Source: Moorella sp. E308F (lineage in GTDB: Bacteria > Bacillota > DSM-521 > Neomoorellales > Neomoorellaceae). From it: a stretch of 64,000 nucleotides of DNA. The translations under genes and the position numbers were made by a program. The DNA lies in the NCBI RefSeq assembly GCF_006538365.1, contig NZ_BJKN01000002.1, positions 62,001 through 126,000 of the forward strand. Direction: 5' to 3'. Of this stretch, positions 52,003 through 60,515 are shown in pieces (the stretch's first letter is position 1; each line of letters starts with the position of its first letter). Under the pieces are notes generated by a model that was not told where the DNA came from, searched no databases, and saw only the letters and a list, made by a program, of their open reading frames with translations.

Positions 52003-52560
52003 TTGCAGGGAGGGGGATGGACCATCAAACCTACTGAATTTGAAGCGCTGTTTCAAACCTACTATCCCCGGGTATACCGCCGCCTCTATTATCTCCTGGG
52101 AGAGCGGGCGGCAGCCGAGGACTTGACCCAGGAGGTCTTCCTCAAGCTGTACCACCAGCCGCCCCGGGATAAGAGCAACCTCGGTGGGTGGCTCTTGCGG
52201 GTGGCCGCCAACCTGGCCTATAACCACCTCCGCGGCGAAGAGCGGCGCCGCCGCCGCGAGGAGGAGCGGGTGCAGGAAACCTCCAGCGTTATACCTCTGG
52301 AAGAAGCAGTCATCCGCGACCAGGAAGCCCGGCAGGTCCATATCTGCCTGGCCCAGCTGCCACCCCGGGACCGCCTCTGCCTGCTGTTAAAGAATATAGG
52401 TTACAGCTACGCCGAGATTGCTGCGGTTATCCAGGTGGATAAAAATTCAGTGGGAACCATCCTGGCCCGGGCCCGGCGGCATTTCGCCGCCCTGTATAAG
52501 GAACTGGAGGGGAGGGACGACCATGTGCCCGGAAGAGGGCATTCTCCAGGCTTATCTTGA
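52003..52560 (+). CDS. ECF-type RNA polymerase sigma factor
   Basis: Sigma-70 family factor (up to 185 aa) with region 2 (LFQTYYPRVYRRLYYLLG, AEDLTQEVFLKLY) and region 4 (LPPRDRLCLLLKNIGYSYAE, with the helix-turn-helix). The start is uncertain: TTG at 52003 is the only upstream start in frame, yet the best ribosome binding site (gggaggggg, 52008-52016) lies after it. Its end overlaps the anti-sigma gene by 38 bases, so the two are coupled. It probably activates this four-gene operon. Confidence 0.88.
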   Translation: MQGGGWTIKPTEFEALFQTYYPRVYRRLYYLLGERAAAEDLTQEVFLKLYHQPPRDKSNLGGWLLRVAANLAYNHLRGEERRRRREEERVQETSSVIPLEEAVIRDQEARQVHICLAQLPPRDRLCLLLKNIGYSYAEIAAVIQVDKNSVGTILARARRHFAALYKELEGRDDHVPGRGHSPGLS

Positions 52561-53638
52561 TGGGGAATTGGATACGGCCATGACAGCTAGGGTGGCCGGC
52601 CACTTGGCCGGGTGTGCCGCTTGCCGGCAGCGGCTGGCTGCTTTAGAGGAATTAGCTGCCGGCGTGGCTGCACCCCTGCAGGCCTACCAGCAGGGGACGG
52701 AGGCCGTAGCCCGTCTTTTACGGGTGCCCCGGACCGGGCCGGCGGCCTCCCAGTACCAGCCCCTGACTAAACTAAAGGGGATAGGAAACATGCTCCGGCA
52801 GCACAAATGGTTTTCCGGTGTGGCCGCGGCCGTCGTGGCCCTGGCCATCTTTTTAAGCTGGGCCCCGGGCCGTAGCCTGGCCGCCCAGTTCCTGAACATC
52901 TTCCGCATGGAAAAGATCCAGGTGGTCAAGATCACCCCCGAAGATATGGCCCAGCTGGATAAACTCTTTAACGGCCAGGGGGGCGAGGTGGACATCAGGA
53001 ACTTCGGCCGGGTGGAGGTCCGGCGGCCGGCAGAGCCGCGGGTTGAGGTAGACCCGGCCCAGGTGGAGGCCCTGAGTGGTATTAAACTGGACCTGCCTGC
53101 CACCCTGGCCGGGCGGGCAAGGGCGGCCGTATACATTGAGCAGGCCCCGACCATCACCTTCACCCCCGATGTGGAAAACCTCAACAGCTATCTCCGGAAA
53201 CACGGCGGCGTCCCGCTGCCTGATGAACTTGCGGGCAAGTCCTTTACCCTGAACATCCCTCCCCTGGTCATAGCCGACTATGGCCAGCCGGGCAAAGGTT
53301 TTACCCTCTACGCCGCCCGCGACCTGACCATTGATGCGCCCCAGGGGGTCGACGCGGTAGCCCTGCGCGAGGCCCTGCTGAAGCTACCCTTCCTGCCCGA
53401 AAACTTGCGCCGGCAACTGGCGGCCATCAACGACTGGCAGCACACCCTGCCCATCCCGCAGACCCAGGGTATGGCGGCGCGGGAGATCACGGTCAACGGC
53501 AACCAGGGGGTATACTTTAGTAACGGTGCCACCAACAGCAGCAATGTTATCCTCGCCTGGCGCCAGGGCAACAGCTGGCGGGCTCTGACCGGCTTGCCCC
53601 TGGAAGAGGCCCTGCGGGTAGCGGCGGAGGTCAAATAA
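52523..53638 (+). CDS. Zinc-finger anti-sigma factor with large extracytoplasmic domain
   Basis: A 371-aa membrane protein. The N-terminal zf-HC2 domain has HLAGCAACRQRL (His27, Cys31, Cys34), the family zinc site that holds the sigma factor. One membrane helix lies near residues 96-112 (SGVAAAVVALAIFLSW). About 255 residues follow outside the cell, with IPPLVIADYGQPGKGFTLY, resembling DUF4367-type sensor domains. The ATG at 52523 follows ggaggggaggga. It overlaps the ABC ATPase start by one base. Confidence 0.85.
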   Translation: MCPEEGILQAYLDGELDTAMTARVAGHLAGCAACRQRLAALEELAAGVAAPLQAYQQGTEAVARLLRVPRTGPAASQYQPLTKLKGIGNMLRQHKWFSGVAAAVVALAIFLSWAPGRSLAAQFLNIFRMEKIQVVKITPEDMAQLDKLFNGQGGEVDIRNFGRVEVRRPAEPRVEVDPAQVEALSGIKLDLPATLAGRARAAVYIEQAPTITFTPDVENLNSYLRKHGGVPLPDELAGKSFTLNIPPLVIADYGQPGKGFTLYAARDLTIDAPQGVDAVALREALLKLPFLPENLRRQLAAINDWQHTLPIPQTQGMAAREITVNGNQGVYFSNGATNSSNVILAWRQGNSWRALTGLPLEEALRVAAEVK

Positions 53639-54555
53639 TGGCCTTAATTGAAGCACGGAATTTGACCAAAATCTATGGCCGGCAAGTAGCCTGCCGGGAG
53701 ATCTGCCTTTCCGTAGAGGAAGGGCAGATCTTCGGCCTCTTAGGACCCAACGGCGCCGGCAAGAGTACCCTGGTAAAGATGCTGGTGGGCCTGGTCTACC
53801 CCACGGCCGGGGAGGCAAAGGTTGCCGGCTACACGCCCCAGGACATCAGGGGCCGGCGCCGGGTGGGTTTTTTACCGGAGAACTTCCGCCTCCACGGCTG
53901 GATGAAGGGAGAAGAGCTATTGACCTTTCACGCCCGGCTGGCGGGCCTGGACGGCAGGGCCGCCAGCCGGCGGGCTCATGAAGTCCTGGAACTGGTGGGC
54001 TTGAGCGGGGAGGGCCGGAAGCTGGTTGCTAATTACAGTAAAGGCATGCAGCAGCGCCTGGGCCTGGCCGCCGCCCTGGTGGGCGACCCGCGGGTGGTCT
54101 TCCTGGACGAGCCCACCTCGGCCCTCGATCCCCTGGGCCGGCGCCAGGTGCGGGAGATCCTCCTGACCCTGAAGGAAGCCGGCAAGACTGTCTTTTTAAA
54201 CAGCCACCTGTTGAGCGAGGTGGAGCAGGTATGCGATCAGGTGGCCATCATCAACCGGGGTACGGTGGTGGCCGCCGGCCACCTGGCGGAACTGCAGTCC
54301 GGCCCAGCGACGGTCGCCATCAGGTTGGCTGGCCTGACGGGAGAACTGGTGGCGGAGCTACGCCGGCTTTACCCCGAACTACAACTGGAAGGTGACCGGC
54401 TCACCCTGACCCTGGGTGACCGGGAGGAAATCGCCGATCTGGTGGCCCGGCTGGTGGCCGGGGGCTGTCGCATCTATGAAGTGAGGCCCGGCCATAATTC
54501 CCTGGAAGACGTCTTTGTCCACCTGGTGCGGGAGGGGGAGCAGGCATGTGGCTGA
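53638..54555 (+). CDS. ABC transporter ATP-binding protein
   Basis: ATPase (305 aa) of an ABC-2 export system. Walker A is LLGPNGAGKSTLVK, the signature is YSKGMQQRLGLA, Walker B is VVFLDEPTSALDP, and the H-loop is NSHLLSEV. The C-terminal 80 residues form the extra domain usual in NatA/CcmA-type subunits. It is coupled to the anti-sigma gene and to the permease gene by overlaps, so it is probably induced by the ECF factor. Substrate unknown. Confidence 0.92.
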   Translation: MALIEARNLTKIYGRQVACREICLSVEEGQIFGLLGPNGAGKSTLVKMLVGLVYPTAGEAKVAGYTPQDIRGRRRVGFLPENFRLHGWMKGEELLTFHARLAGLDGRAASRRAHEVLELVGLSGEGRKLVANYSKGMQQRLGLAAALVGDPRVVFLDEPTSALDPLGRRQVREILLTLKEAGKTVFLNSHLLSEVEQVCDQVAIINRGTVVAAGHLAELQSGPATVAIRLAGLTGELVAELRRLYPELQLEGDRLTLTLGDREEIADLVARLVAGGCRIYEVRPGHNSLEDVFVHLVREGEQACG

Positions 54556-55421
54556 TGGCCCTCTTTACCTTCCGGGAGGCATGGCGGAAAAAAGTGGCCT
54601 TCATCGCCGGCGCCCTCACCCTGGCCTTCCTCATCCTGTACGGCACCGGCCTGCACTTTATTACCAGGGACATGGTGAATACCGCCAATCCCGCCGCCAC
54701 CGCCGCCAGTTACTTTGCCATGATGCAGACGGTTACCCTTTTTGTCCTGGGGATTTACCTGGCCAGTTTCCTGGCGGCTGGCCTGGCCGTCCTGGCCGCC
54801 GTGGGCAGCGTCGCCGGAGAAATCGAAAACGGCACCCTGTACACCCTGGCAGTACGGCCCCTGTCCCGCCGCGACCTGCTCCTGGGCAAATTCCTGGGCC
54901 TGGCGGCCATGCTGGTAACCTACGCCGCCCTCTTTTTCCTGGCCCTGGCCGGCCTGGTGTACTGGCAGACAGGCCTGGTCATTCCCGGGCTGGTGCCGGC
55001 CCTGGGCCTCTTTATCCTGGAGCCCCTGGTCCTCCTGGCCGTTACCATGCTGGGGACCACCAGGCTAAGTACCCTGGGTAACGGCGTCCTGGCCTTCGCC
55101 CTCTACGCCCTGGCCGTAGTCGGGGGTATGATAGAACAGATCGGCGCCCTGGTGGAGAGCACCGCTGCCATTTATACAGGTGTGGTCACCAGCCTCATCC
55201 TGCCGGCGGACGCCGTCTACCGGCGGCTGGTGGCGACGGTGGTCGACCGGCTCCCCGTCGGCAACGGCCAGGATATTCCCCGCTTTATCAATCCCCAGTC
55301 GATGCTGGGGCCTTTTGGCAGCCAGTCCACCCCCAGCGACTGGATGCTCCTCTATACCCTGGTCTATATCGTCGTTCTGCTGGCGGCGGCAATCTATAGC
55401 TTTAAGCGGCGGGATATTTAA
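54546..55421 (+). CDS. ABC-2 type permease
   Basis: Membrane subunit (291 aa) with six predicted helices and the ABC-2 segment GSVAGEIENGTLYTLAVRPLSRRDLLLGKF, which marks this family. It starts within the ATPase gene (10-base overlap). Last gene of the sigma/anti-sigma/ABC operon. Confidence 0.88.
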   Translation: MWLMALFTFREAWRKKVAFIAGALTLAFLILYGTGLHFITRDMVNTANPAATAASYFAMMQTVTLFVLGIYLASFLAAGLAVLAAVGSVAGEIENGTLYTLAVRPLSRRDLLLGKFLGLAAMLVTYAALFFLALAGLVYWQTGLVIPGLVPALGLFILEPLVLLAVTMLGTTRLSTLGNGVLAFALYALAVVGGMIEQIGALVESTAAIYTGVVTSLILPADAVYRRLVATVVDRLPVGNGQDIPRFINPQSMLGPFGSQSTPSDWMLLYTLVYIVVLLAAAIYSFKRRDI

Positions 55422-55762
55422 GCTCACGGTGCGCTAAACCTTTTTTGCCCTCCAGACTACGACGGGATTAAATTAACAAAAGGCCGCGGCAGGACACCTG
55501 CCTGGCAGGCCCTGAGACCCTACGGCCCGCACACCGCCAGGGTTTGGCTTAACTACCTTCACTTGATTGATGCGGCAATCCGGAATATCCTCGTCCTTGG
55601 ACAATTGGTCGTACCCGGACTTCCGGGTGCCCTATGGCGGCCGGTAGTAAAACCGCTATAGTATTTTTAAAACGGGAAGGTGGTGTCAAGGGGGGTGTGG
55701 TATAATAAACTAAAATAGCGTACACGAAAAGGAGTTAAAAGTCATAGGGGGGACCTTGAGTA
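55422..55762. other. Noncoding gap between ABC permease and phd-doc
   Basis: No gene is visible in these 341 bases. A small hairpin (ACCCGG/CCGGGT, 55613-55628) and a few weak GC-rich stems are present. The last 65 bases hold the promoter and ribosome binding site of the next module. The GC-rich part could be remains of a lost gene, but no homology is recognisable. Confidence 0.4.
55698..55706 (+). promoter_or_regulatory. Extended -10 promoter of phd-doc
   Basis: TGGTATAAT gives an extended -10 (TGn) with a perfect TATAAT; no good -35 is seen. The surrounding GGTGTGGTATAATA recurs in near-identical form upstream of the HicB-like gene. Confidence 0.6.
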
Positions 55763-55945
55763 ATGGATATGAACAGCAATCTGGAACGGTTGAAGGCGGA
55801 AGTGGCCTCCCTGTCCCGGGAAGAGGCGGCGGAGTTACTGGCCTATATTCAAAGCAAGTTTGACCTGGAAGTGCGCGACTGGTTAGCCGCCGGGAGACGC
55901 TTCATTGAACAAAATAAAGGTGCCTTAAAGGATCTGGCCAAATGA
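55763..55945 (+). CDS. Small antitoxin partner of Doc
   Basis: A 60-aa helical protein (SNLERLKAEVASLSREEAAELLAYIQSKFD...). I do not recognise a strict family, but the position, size and 4-base overlap with a Doc toxin gene make it the probable antitoxin. The C-terminal FIEQNKGALKDLAK could be the segment that fits the Fic/Doc active site. Confidence 0.65.
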   Translation: MDMNSNLERLKAEVASLSREEAAELLAYIQSKFDLEVRDWLAAGRRFIEQNKGALKDLAK

Positions 55946-56331
55946 AGTATCCCAGCATGGAGGTCGTTCTGGCCCTCTACCAGGAAACCATGGCCAGGAC
56001 GGGCGGGCTATCCGGCCTGCGGGATCTTGCCCTGCTAGAAGCAGCCCTAGCCCGGCCGCATAGCACCTTTGACGGCAAGGAACTATACCCCACCCTTTTC
56101 TTGAAAGCTGCCTGCCTGATGCATAGTCTGATTTTAAATCATGCCTTCGTGGACGGGAATAAGCGCATCGGTGTGGTGCTGGCCGGTACCATGCTGGCTA
56201 TGAACGGCTACCAGCTGGAGGTAGAGCGTCGGGAAATGGTCTCCTTTACCTTAAGCGTGGCCGAGGGGAAGCGTAGCGTTGAAGAGATCGCTGCCTGGCT
56301 GGAGGCACACAGCCGGGCGATTGCCATATAA
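55942..56331 (+). CDS. doc: Fic/Doc-family toxin (death on curing)
   Basis: A 129-aa Doc protein. The family motif HAFVDGNKRIGVVLAG is intact (His, Asp, Asn-Lys-Arg). Known Doc toxins phosphorylate EF-Tu and stop translation. GLRDLALLEAALARP and SLILNHAF are also typical. It follows its antitoxin with an overlapping stop/start. Confidence 0.9.
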   Translation: MKYPSMEVVLALYQETMARTGGLSGLRDLALLEAALARPHSTFDGKELYPTLFLKAACLMHSLILNHAFVDGNKRIGVVLAGTMLAMNGYQLEVERREMVSFTLSVAEGKRSVEEIAAWLEAHSRAIAI

Positions 56332-56430
56332 CAGTCCTACTGACAACCAAACCCGGAGGGCTTTGGCTTGTTGGAAAGGTCGGCCTATTTTCTGGCATTA
56401 CAAATGATGCATTGAAGCTGGCGGGTGTGG

Positions 56431-56464
56431 TACAATACTAGTGGTACAATACTATACAATACTA
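56431..56464 (+). repeat. Three tandem TACAATACTA repeats before hicB-like gene
   Basis: TACAATACTA occurs at 56431-56440, 56445-56454 and 56455-56464. Each has a -10-like TACAAT, and the first two are preceded by TGG (extended -10). They could be stacked promoters or an operator for the HicB-like protein. Confidence 0.75.
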
Positions 56465-56548
56465 TGTAATAAAACATGATACCAGCCTATTGATGCGGAA
56501 GAGAAGACATCTTCACCCGCCTAAAACAAAAGATAGAGGTGATAAAAA

Positions 56549-56770
56549 TTGTCCTCTCACCGTTTTCTAGTTGTAATCGAGCAAGATGAAGATGGCAAAT
56601 ATATTGCCTCGGTACCATCTCTCCCCGGATGCCACACCCAAGCAGATAACCTTACTGATCTGGAGAAGCGAATTCAAGAGGCAATAAAGCTTTACCTGAA
56701 TGAGAACGGTCATGTTATTATGGCAGCGGAAAAGTTTATCGGAATTCATCAGGTCGAGGTACAAGCATGA
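56549..56770 (+). CDS. HicB-like protein
   Basis: A 73-aa protein with the HicB fold: RFLVVIEQDEDGKYIASVPSLPGCHTQADNLTDLEKRIQEAIKLY (shown in part) is the family core. The TTG start at 56549 follows gaggtgataaaa. HicB normally neutralises a HicA RNase; the reading frame that overlaps its stop encodes only a 22-residue fragment, so the pair may be broken. Orphan HicB-like proteins of this kind are common. Confidence 0.85.
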   Translation: MSSHRFLVVIEQDEDGKYIASVPSLPGCHTQADNLTDLEKRIQEAIKLYLNENGHVIMAAEKFIGIHQVEVQA

Positions 56771-56835
56771 CAAAGCTTGCAATTATTTCTGCTGAAGATA
56801 TGGAACGTATATTAATCCATTTTGGAAGAATATGA
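56767..56835 (+). pseudogene. Truncated or frameshifted partner of the HicB-like gene
   Basis: An ATGA overlap with the HicB-like stop starts a 22-codon frame (MTKLAIISAEDMERILIHFG...). Its opening resembles the start of HicA. Removing one T in the TTT at 56821-56823 would instead give ...ILIHLEEYEKLRQKVL and then a stop, a natural-looking helix. So this is either a degraded toxin or a small helical protein with a one-base shift. Confidence 0.45.
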
Positions 56836-56920
56836 GAAATTGAGGCAAAAAGTTCTCTGATATTCGCTAACGCAGCTATATTTTTATAGTTAAAGTCTGA
56901 AGATACCGCTTTAACCTTAT

Positions 56921-56952
56921 AAGGCAGCCTTAACCGGCTGCTTTTCTTATTA
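56921..56952 (+). terminator. Terminator after hicB-like region
   Basis: Stem aaggcagcc/ggctgcttt (one G-U pair), loop ttaacc, then a T-rich tail. Confidence 0.75.
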
Positions 56953-57038
56953 TTTCGCACCCAAAAGAAAGGACCGCGTTGCCGGCGCTTCAACCGGGGT
57001 AGTTAACCAGCGGTTTAACTGAATTTACAGGGGCATTA

Positions 57039-57067
57039 TTGACAACCTGCCACAGGTGATCTATTAT
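57039..57067 (+). promoter_or_regulatory. Promoter of the GntR-ABC operon
   Basis: A perfect TTGACA (57039-57044) and TATTAT (57062-57067, 5/6) are 17 bases apart. RNA would start near 57074, just before the inverted repeat. Confidence 0.85.
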
Positions 57068-57080
57068 AGCATTGTATTAA

Positions 57081-57103
57081 CTGTATTATCATAATTAATA
57101 CAG
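57081..57103. promoter_or_regulatory. Probable GntR/YtrA-type operator
   Basis: CTGTATTA and TAATACAG form a perfect 8-bp inverted repeat with a 7-base AT spacer, directly after the start of transcription. A further half-site (TTGTATTAA, 57072-57080) adjoins it. Confidence 0.75.
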
Positions 57104-57118
57104 AAGAAGGAGGTGCCT

Positions 57119-57499
57119 ATGTTACAGCTTGATTACAGGGACCGCCGCCCCCTGCACGAACAGATCAAGGAAAAGATTAAAACGCTGATCATTACCGGGG
57201 TGTTGCAACCGGACGAACGGATACCCTCGGTGCGTGAACTGGCCCAGTTGCTGACCGTCAATCCCAACACAATCCAGAAAGCCTACAAAGACCTGGAGGC
57301 GGAAGGCTTCATCTACTCCATCCGGGCCAAAGGCAGCTTTGTCACACCCCGGGACCGTTCAGCCCCGCACCCCCGGCTGGAGGAACTGATGCGGGAACTG
57401 GAGCGAAACGTGGCCGAATTAATGTATTTGAACGTACCGATGGAACAATTGCTGGATACCATTCGTGCCATCTATAAAAAAGGAGGTCTGAATGAGTGA
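57119..57499 (+). CDS. GntR-family repressor (YtrA subfamily)
   Basis: A short GntR regulator (126 aa): winged helix-turn-helix at about 8-75 (PLHEQIKEKIKTLIITG, RIPSVRELAQLLTVNPNTIQ, EGFIYSIRAKGSFV) and a small C-terminal dimerisation region, as in YtrA. Such regulators repress adjacent ABC operons and respond to cell-wall antibiotics in Bacillus. The ATG at 57119 follows agaaggaggtgcc. It overlaps the ATPase gene by 4 bases. Confidence 0.92.
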   Translation: MLQLDYRDRRPLHEQIKEKIKTLIITGVLQPDERIPSVRELAQLLTVNPNTIQKAYKDLEAEGFIYSIRAKGSFVTPRDRSAPHPRLEELMRELERNVAELMYLNVPMEQLLDTIRAIYKKGGLNE

Positions 57500-58395
57500 T
57501 TGAAGTCAGAAAGCTCAGCAAAAGCTTTGGCAGATTTAAAGCTCTGGAAAATGTCAATATCGATGTCAAAAAAGGTTCCGTTTACGGCTTGCTGGGCCCG
57601 AATGGCGCCGGGAAAACCACCCTCATCAAACACCTGGCCGGAGTCTATCGCCAGGATGCGGGGACCATCACCATTGCCGGCCAACCGGTTTATGACAATC
57701 CGGCCGTCAAGTCGTTCCTGGTTTACATACCAGATGACCTGTATTTTTTCTCGCAATACAGCATCGAGGAAACAGCCCAATTTTACGCCAGCTTCTACCC
57801 GGCTTGGAACTGGGAAAGATACCGGGTTTTAAAACAGGTGTTCTCCATAGACCCCCGGCGCAGAATCACCCGCCTGTCCAAAGGCATGCAGAAACAGGTG
57901 GCTTTCTGGCTGGGCATCTGCGTCATGCCCCGGGTGATGATCCTGGATGAACCGGTCGACGGCCTTGACCCGGTAATGCGTAAGAAGGTCTGGAATCTGG
58001 TGCTGCAGGACGTCGCCGAACGCGAAACCACGGTGCTAGTTTCCTCCCACAACCTGCGGGAATTGGAGGATGTTTGTGACCACGTTGGCATCCTGTACAA
58101 CGGCACCATCCTGGTGGAAAAAAATCTTGATGATTTAAAGACAGATATACACAAACTTCAGGTAGCGTTTGCCGGCGAAGTACCTCCAGATCTCCTCCGG
58201 TCTGGAACGATCCTGCACCGGGAACAAAACGGGAGCATCCTCCTGCTTGTTGTGAAGGGGGATAAAGAGCAAATCCTGGCCGAGATACGGCGGGCCAACC
58301 CGGTCATCCTGGATGTTCTACCACTGACGCTGGAGGAGATCTTCATCTATGAACTGGGGGGAAGCGGTTATGACATTCAGAATGTCCTTATTTAA
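57496..58395 (+). CDS. ABC transporter ATP-binding protein (YtrB-like)
   Basis: ATPase (299 aa). Walker A is LLGPNGAGKTTLIKHL, the signature is LSKGMQKQVAF, Walker B is VMILDEPVDGLDP, and the H-loop is VSSHNLREL. The GTG start at 57496 overlaps the gntR stop. It ends 26 bases into the permease gene. Confidence 0.92.
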   Translation: MIEVRKLSKSFGRFKALENVNIDVKKGSVYGLLGPNGAGKTTLIKHLAGVYRQDAGTITIAGQPVYDNPAVKSFLVYIPDDLYFFSQYSIEETAQFYASFYPAWNWERYRVLKQVFSIDPRRRITRLSKGMQKQVAFWLGICVMPRVMILDEPVDGLDPVMRKKVWNLVLQDVAERETTVLVSSHNLRELEDVCDHVGILYNGTILVEKNLDDLKTDIHKLQVAFAGEVPPDLLRSGTILHREQNGSILLLVVKGDKEQILAEIRRANPVILDVLPLTLEEIFIYELGGSGYDIQNVLI

Positions 58396-60358
58396 TAAGG
58401 GGCTGATGGCCAGTGATCTCAAACGTTTCTGGTGGGTCAGCGCCCTGTACGGCCTGTTCCTGATCTTAATCCTGCCTTTTCACCACATGGTGCAGGATAT
58501 ACCTGCCAGTAACAGGTGGGCCAGGGAAATGCTGCAAAGATCGCTGGACATTTTCTCCGGCCAGAGCGGAATGCAGGCCATTCTAATCTGCACCGTGCCC
58601 ATCATCCTGGCGGTGCTGCTTTTCCAGTATTTGCATAACAGCCGGGCGGTGGCGGTGATGCACAGCCTGCCATTCAATCGCTACACCCTTTTCTGCAGCC
58701 ACAGCGTCGCGGGGCTGGTGCTGCTGCTCCTGCCCGTTACGGTCACCGGGCTGGTATTGGCGGTCCTGAATATGACTACTCCCTTAAAGGAGTATTATTC
58801 CCTGCTGGATATTCTCCGGTGGATGGGCATGACGGCCCTATTTGACACCCTGTTATTCGCGATTACCGTTTTTGTGGGTATGTTCACGGGCAATGCCATT
58901 GCCCATATCGCCTTTACCTATATCCTGCAGGTCCTGCCCATAGGGTTATATGTTCTTCTGACGGAAAACCTCCGCCACTTGATTTACGGCTACGCCAGCC
59001 TCAACCATCCCGGCGACCTGCGGTACAACTTTCCTTTGATGATGTTTACCAGCGGTACCGGGAGCGATCTTTTTACCGCCGGAACCGTAGCGGTGTATCT
59101 CCTGGTCGCCGCCTTGTTCTTTGTTGCCGCCGCCTGTGTCTACAAGTTAAGGCACGCGGAAGCGGCTGGTGATGTCATCGCCTTTACAATCATGCGGCCG
59201 GTTTTTAAGTACGGCGTAACCGTTTGTGCGATGCTCCTGGCGGGAGCGTACTTTGCCAATGTATACAGGGGCGCTTTTCCTATTATTGTTTGGGGGTACG
59301 TACTGGGTTCCCTATTGGGCTACTTTACGGCCGAATCCCTGCTGCAGAAATCTTTGAAGGTCTGGTCGTCGTACAGGGGTTATCTGGGATATATCGCGAT
59401 CATTGTGGTGCTGCTGCTCGGGATTGTCACCGACGCCACCGGCTATGTGCATCGCGTCCCCGAACCGGAAAAGGTGAAGAAAGTCTACTTTGGTACCAAT
59501 ATTAACGCGTGGATACACCTGGAAAAACTGAAAGATATAAAAGATCAAGGCATCAAGTACGAGGGCGCCATCTTCTTTGAAAACAGGGACAACATCAAGC
59601 ATATCACCCGCCTGCACCGTCAATTGCTGCAGAACCCCCGCGATAAAAAAGGGGTACCCCGCTATATTATCTATACCCTGAAGGACGGTGGTTACTTAGT
59701 CCGCCAGTATTATATCGACGAAAAACAATATGCTTCCCTGCTCAAACCCATCTACGAATCCCTGGAATATAAACAGGCCAGGTTCCCGGTGGTGGCCCAG
59801 GACCCGGCTGAAATTAAATTGATCGAAATCGACGATGATCGCACCCCCAAAAGAGCGGTTATCCTGACTGACAGGGTGGAGATCGGGGAGTTTGCGGTCC
59901 GGTTGCAACAGGATGTGCTGAACACTACCTTTGAAGAACTCGTCGCCAGGACGGATGATTATGTGCACATCAATATTGAGGACGTTAACGGGAGATCCGT
60001 GCATTATACCCTCCGCGACGGCTACAGGTCGGTTATCAACTGGCTCAAAGAAAAAGGGTATTATGAGAGTATCATGCTGCTGCCGGATGAAGTCGAATAT
60101 GCCGTCCTGGAATATCCTTTACCCCCGGAGGCCTCGAAGACCGGTTCGGCATCCAGGCGGGTTGAAATCAGGGAGCGCCGGTTAATCGAGGAATTGCTCA
60201 GTATAAACGGACCGGATGACTTCACCGACCGTGACAAAACCATCAGTGTGATATTTTCCGGGAGGGCAACCACGGGCCCCTTCGAGTTCCACCGCTTTAT
60301 CCACCGGGACTGGCCGGTTTCGGCGGCATTAAAAGAATACATGCAACAGCTGGATTAG
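58370..60358 (+). CDS. ABC-2 permease with large C-terminal extracytoplasmic domain
   Basis: A 662-aa membrane protein. About eight hydrophobic segments occupy residues 25-360. The last ~290 residues are hydrophilic and probably outside (VHRVPEPEKVKKVYFG onwards), perhaps sensing or binding substrate. The ATG at 58370 follows gggggaagcgg. The gene order GntR-ATPase-permease matches ytr-like systems linked to cell-wall stress. Substrate unknown. Confidence 0.82.
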   Translation: MTFRMSLFNKGLMASDLKRFWWVSALYGLFLILILPFHHMVQDIPASNRWAREMLQRSLDIFSGQSGMQAILICTVPIILAVLLFQYLHNSRAVAVMHSLPFNRYTLFCSHSVAGLVLLLLPVTVTGLVLAVLNMTTPLKEYYSLLDILRWMGMTALFDTLLFAITVFVGMFTGNAIAHIAFTYILQVLPIGLYVLLTENLRHLIYGYASLNHPGDLRYNFPLMMFTSGTGSDLFTAGTVAVYLLVAALFFVAAACVYKLRHAEAAGDVIAFTIMRPVFKYGVTVCAMLLAGAYFANVYRGAFPIIVWGYVLGSLLGYFTAESLLQKSLKVWSSYRGYLGYIAIIVVLLLGIVTDATGYVHRVPEPEKVKKVYFGTNINAWIHLEKLKDIKDQGIKYEGAIFFENRDNIKHITRLHRQLLQNPRDKKGVPRYIIYTLKDGGYLVRQYYIDEKQYASLLKPIYESLEYKQARFPVVAQDPAEIKLIEIDDDRTPKRAVILTDRVEIGEFAVRLQQDVLNTTFEELVARTDDYVHINIEDVNGRSVHYTLRDGYRSVINWLKEKGYYESIMLLPDEVEYAVLEYPLPPEASKTGSASRRVEIRERRLIEELLSINGPDDFTDRDKTISVIFSGRATTGPFEFHRFIHRDWPVSAALKEYMQQLD

Positions 60359-60452
60359 CACCGGTCCTACCGGTTTCCTGAGGAAATGGGTAGACATATA
60401 AAGAGGCTCCTGGCTGGCAGGAAGCAGGGTTGTCAACAATATACCTTGGACA

Positions 60453-60491
60453 AAAGGCCTCGTCTCTGGTAAATTAGGGATGAGGCTTTTT
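60453..60491 (+). terminator. Terminator just upstream of ftsY
   Basis: A 12-bp stem (60453-60464 with 60479-60490, two G-U pairs), a 14-base loop and a T run. A promoter-like pair TTGGAC (60446-60451) and TAAATT (60470-60475), 18 bases apart, overlaps it. Confidence 0.7.
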
Positions 60492-60515
60492 GATATCGTA
60501 CAAGGGGGATTACCA

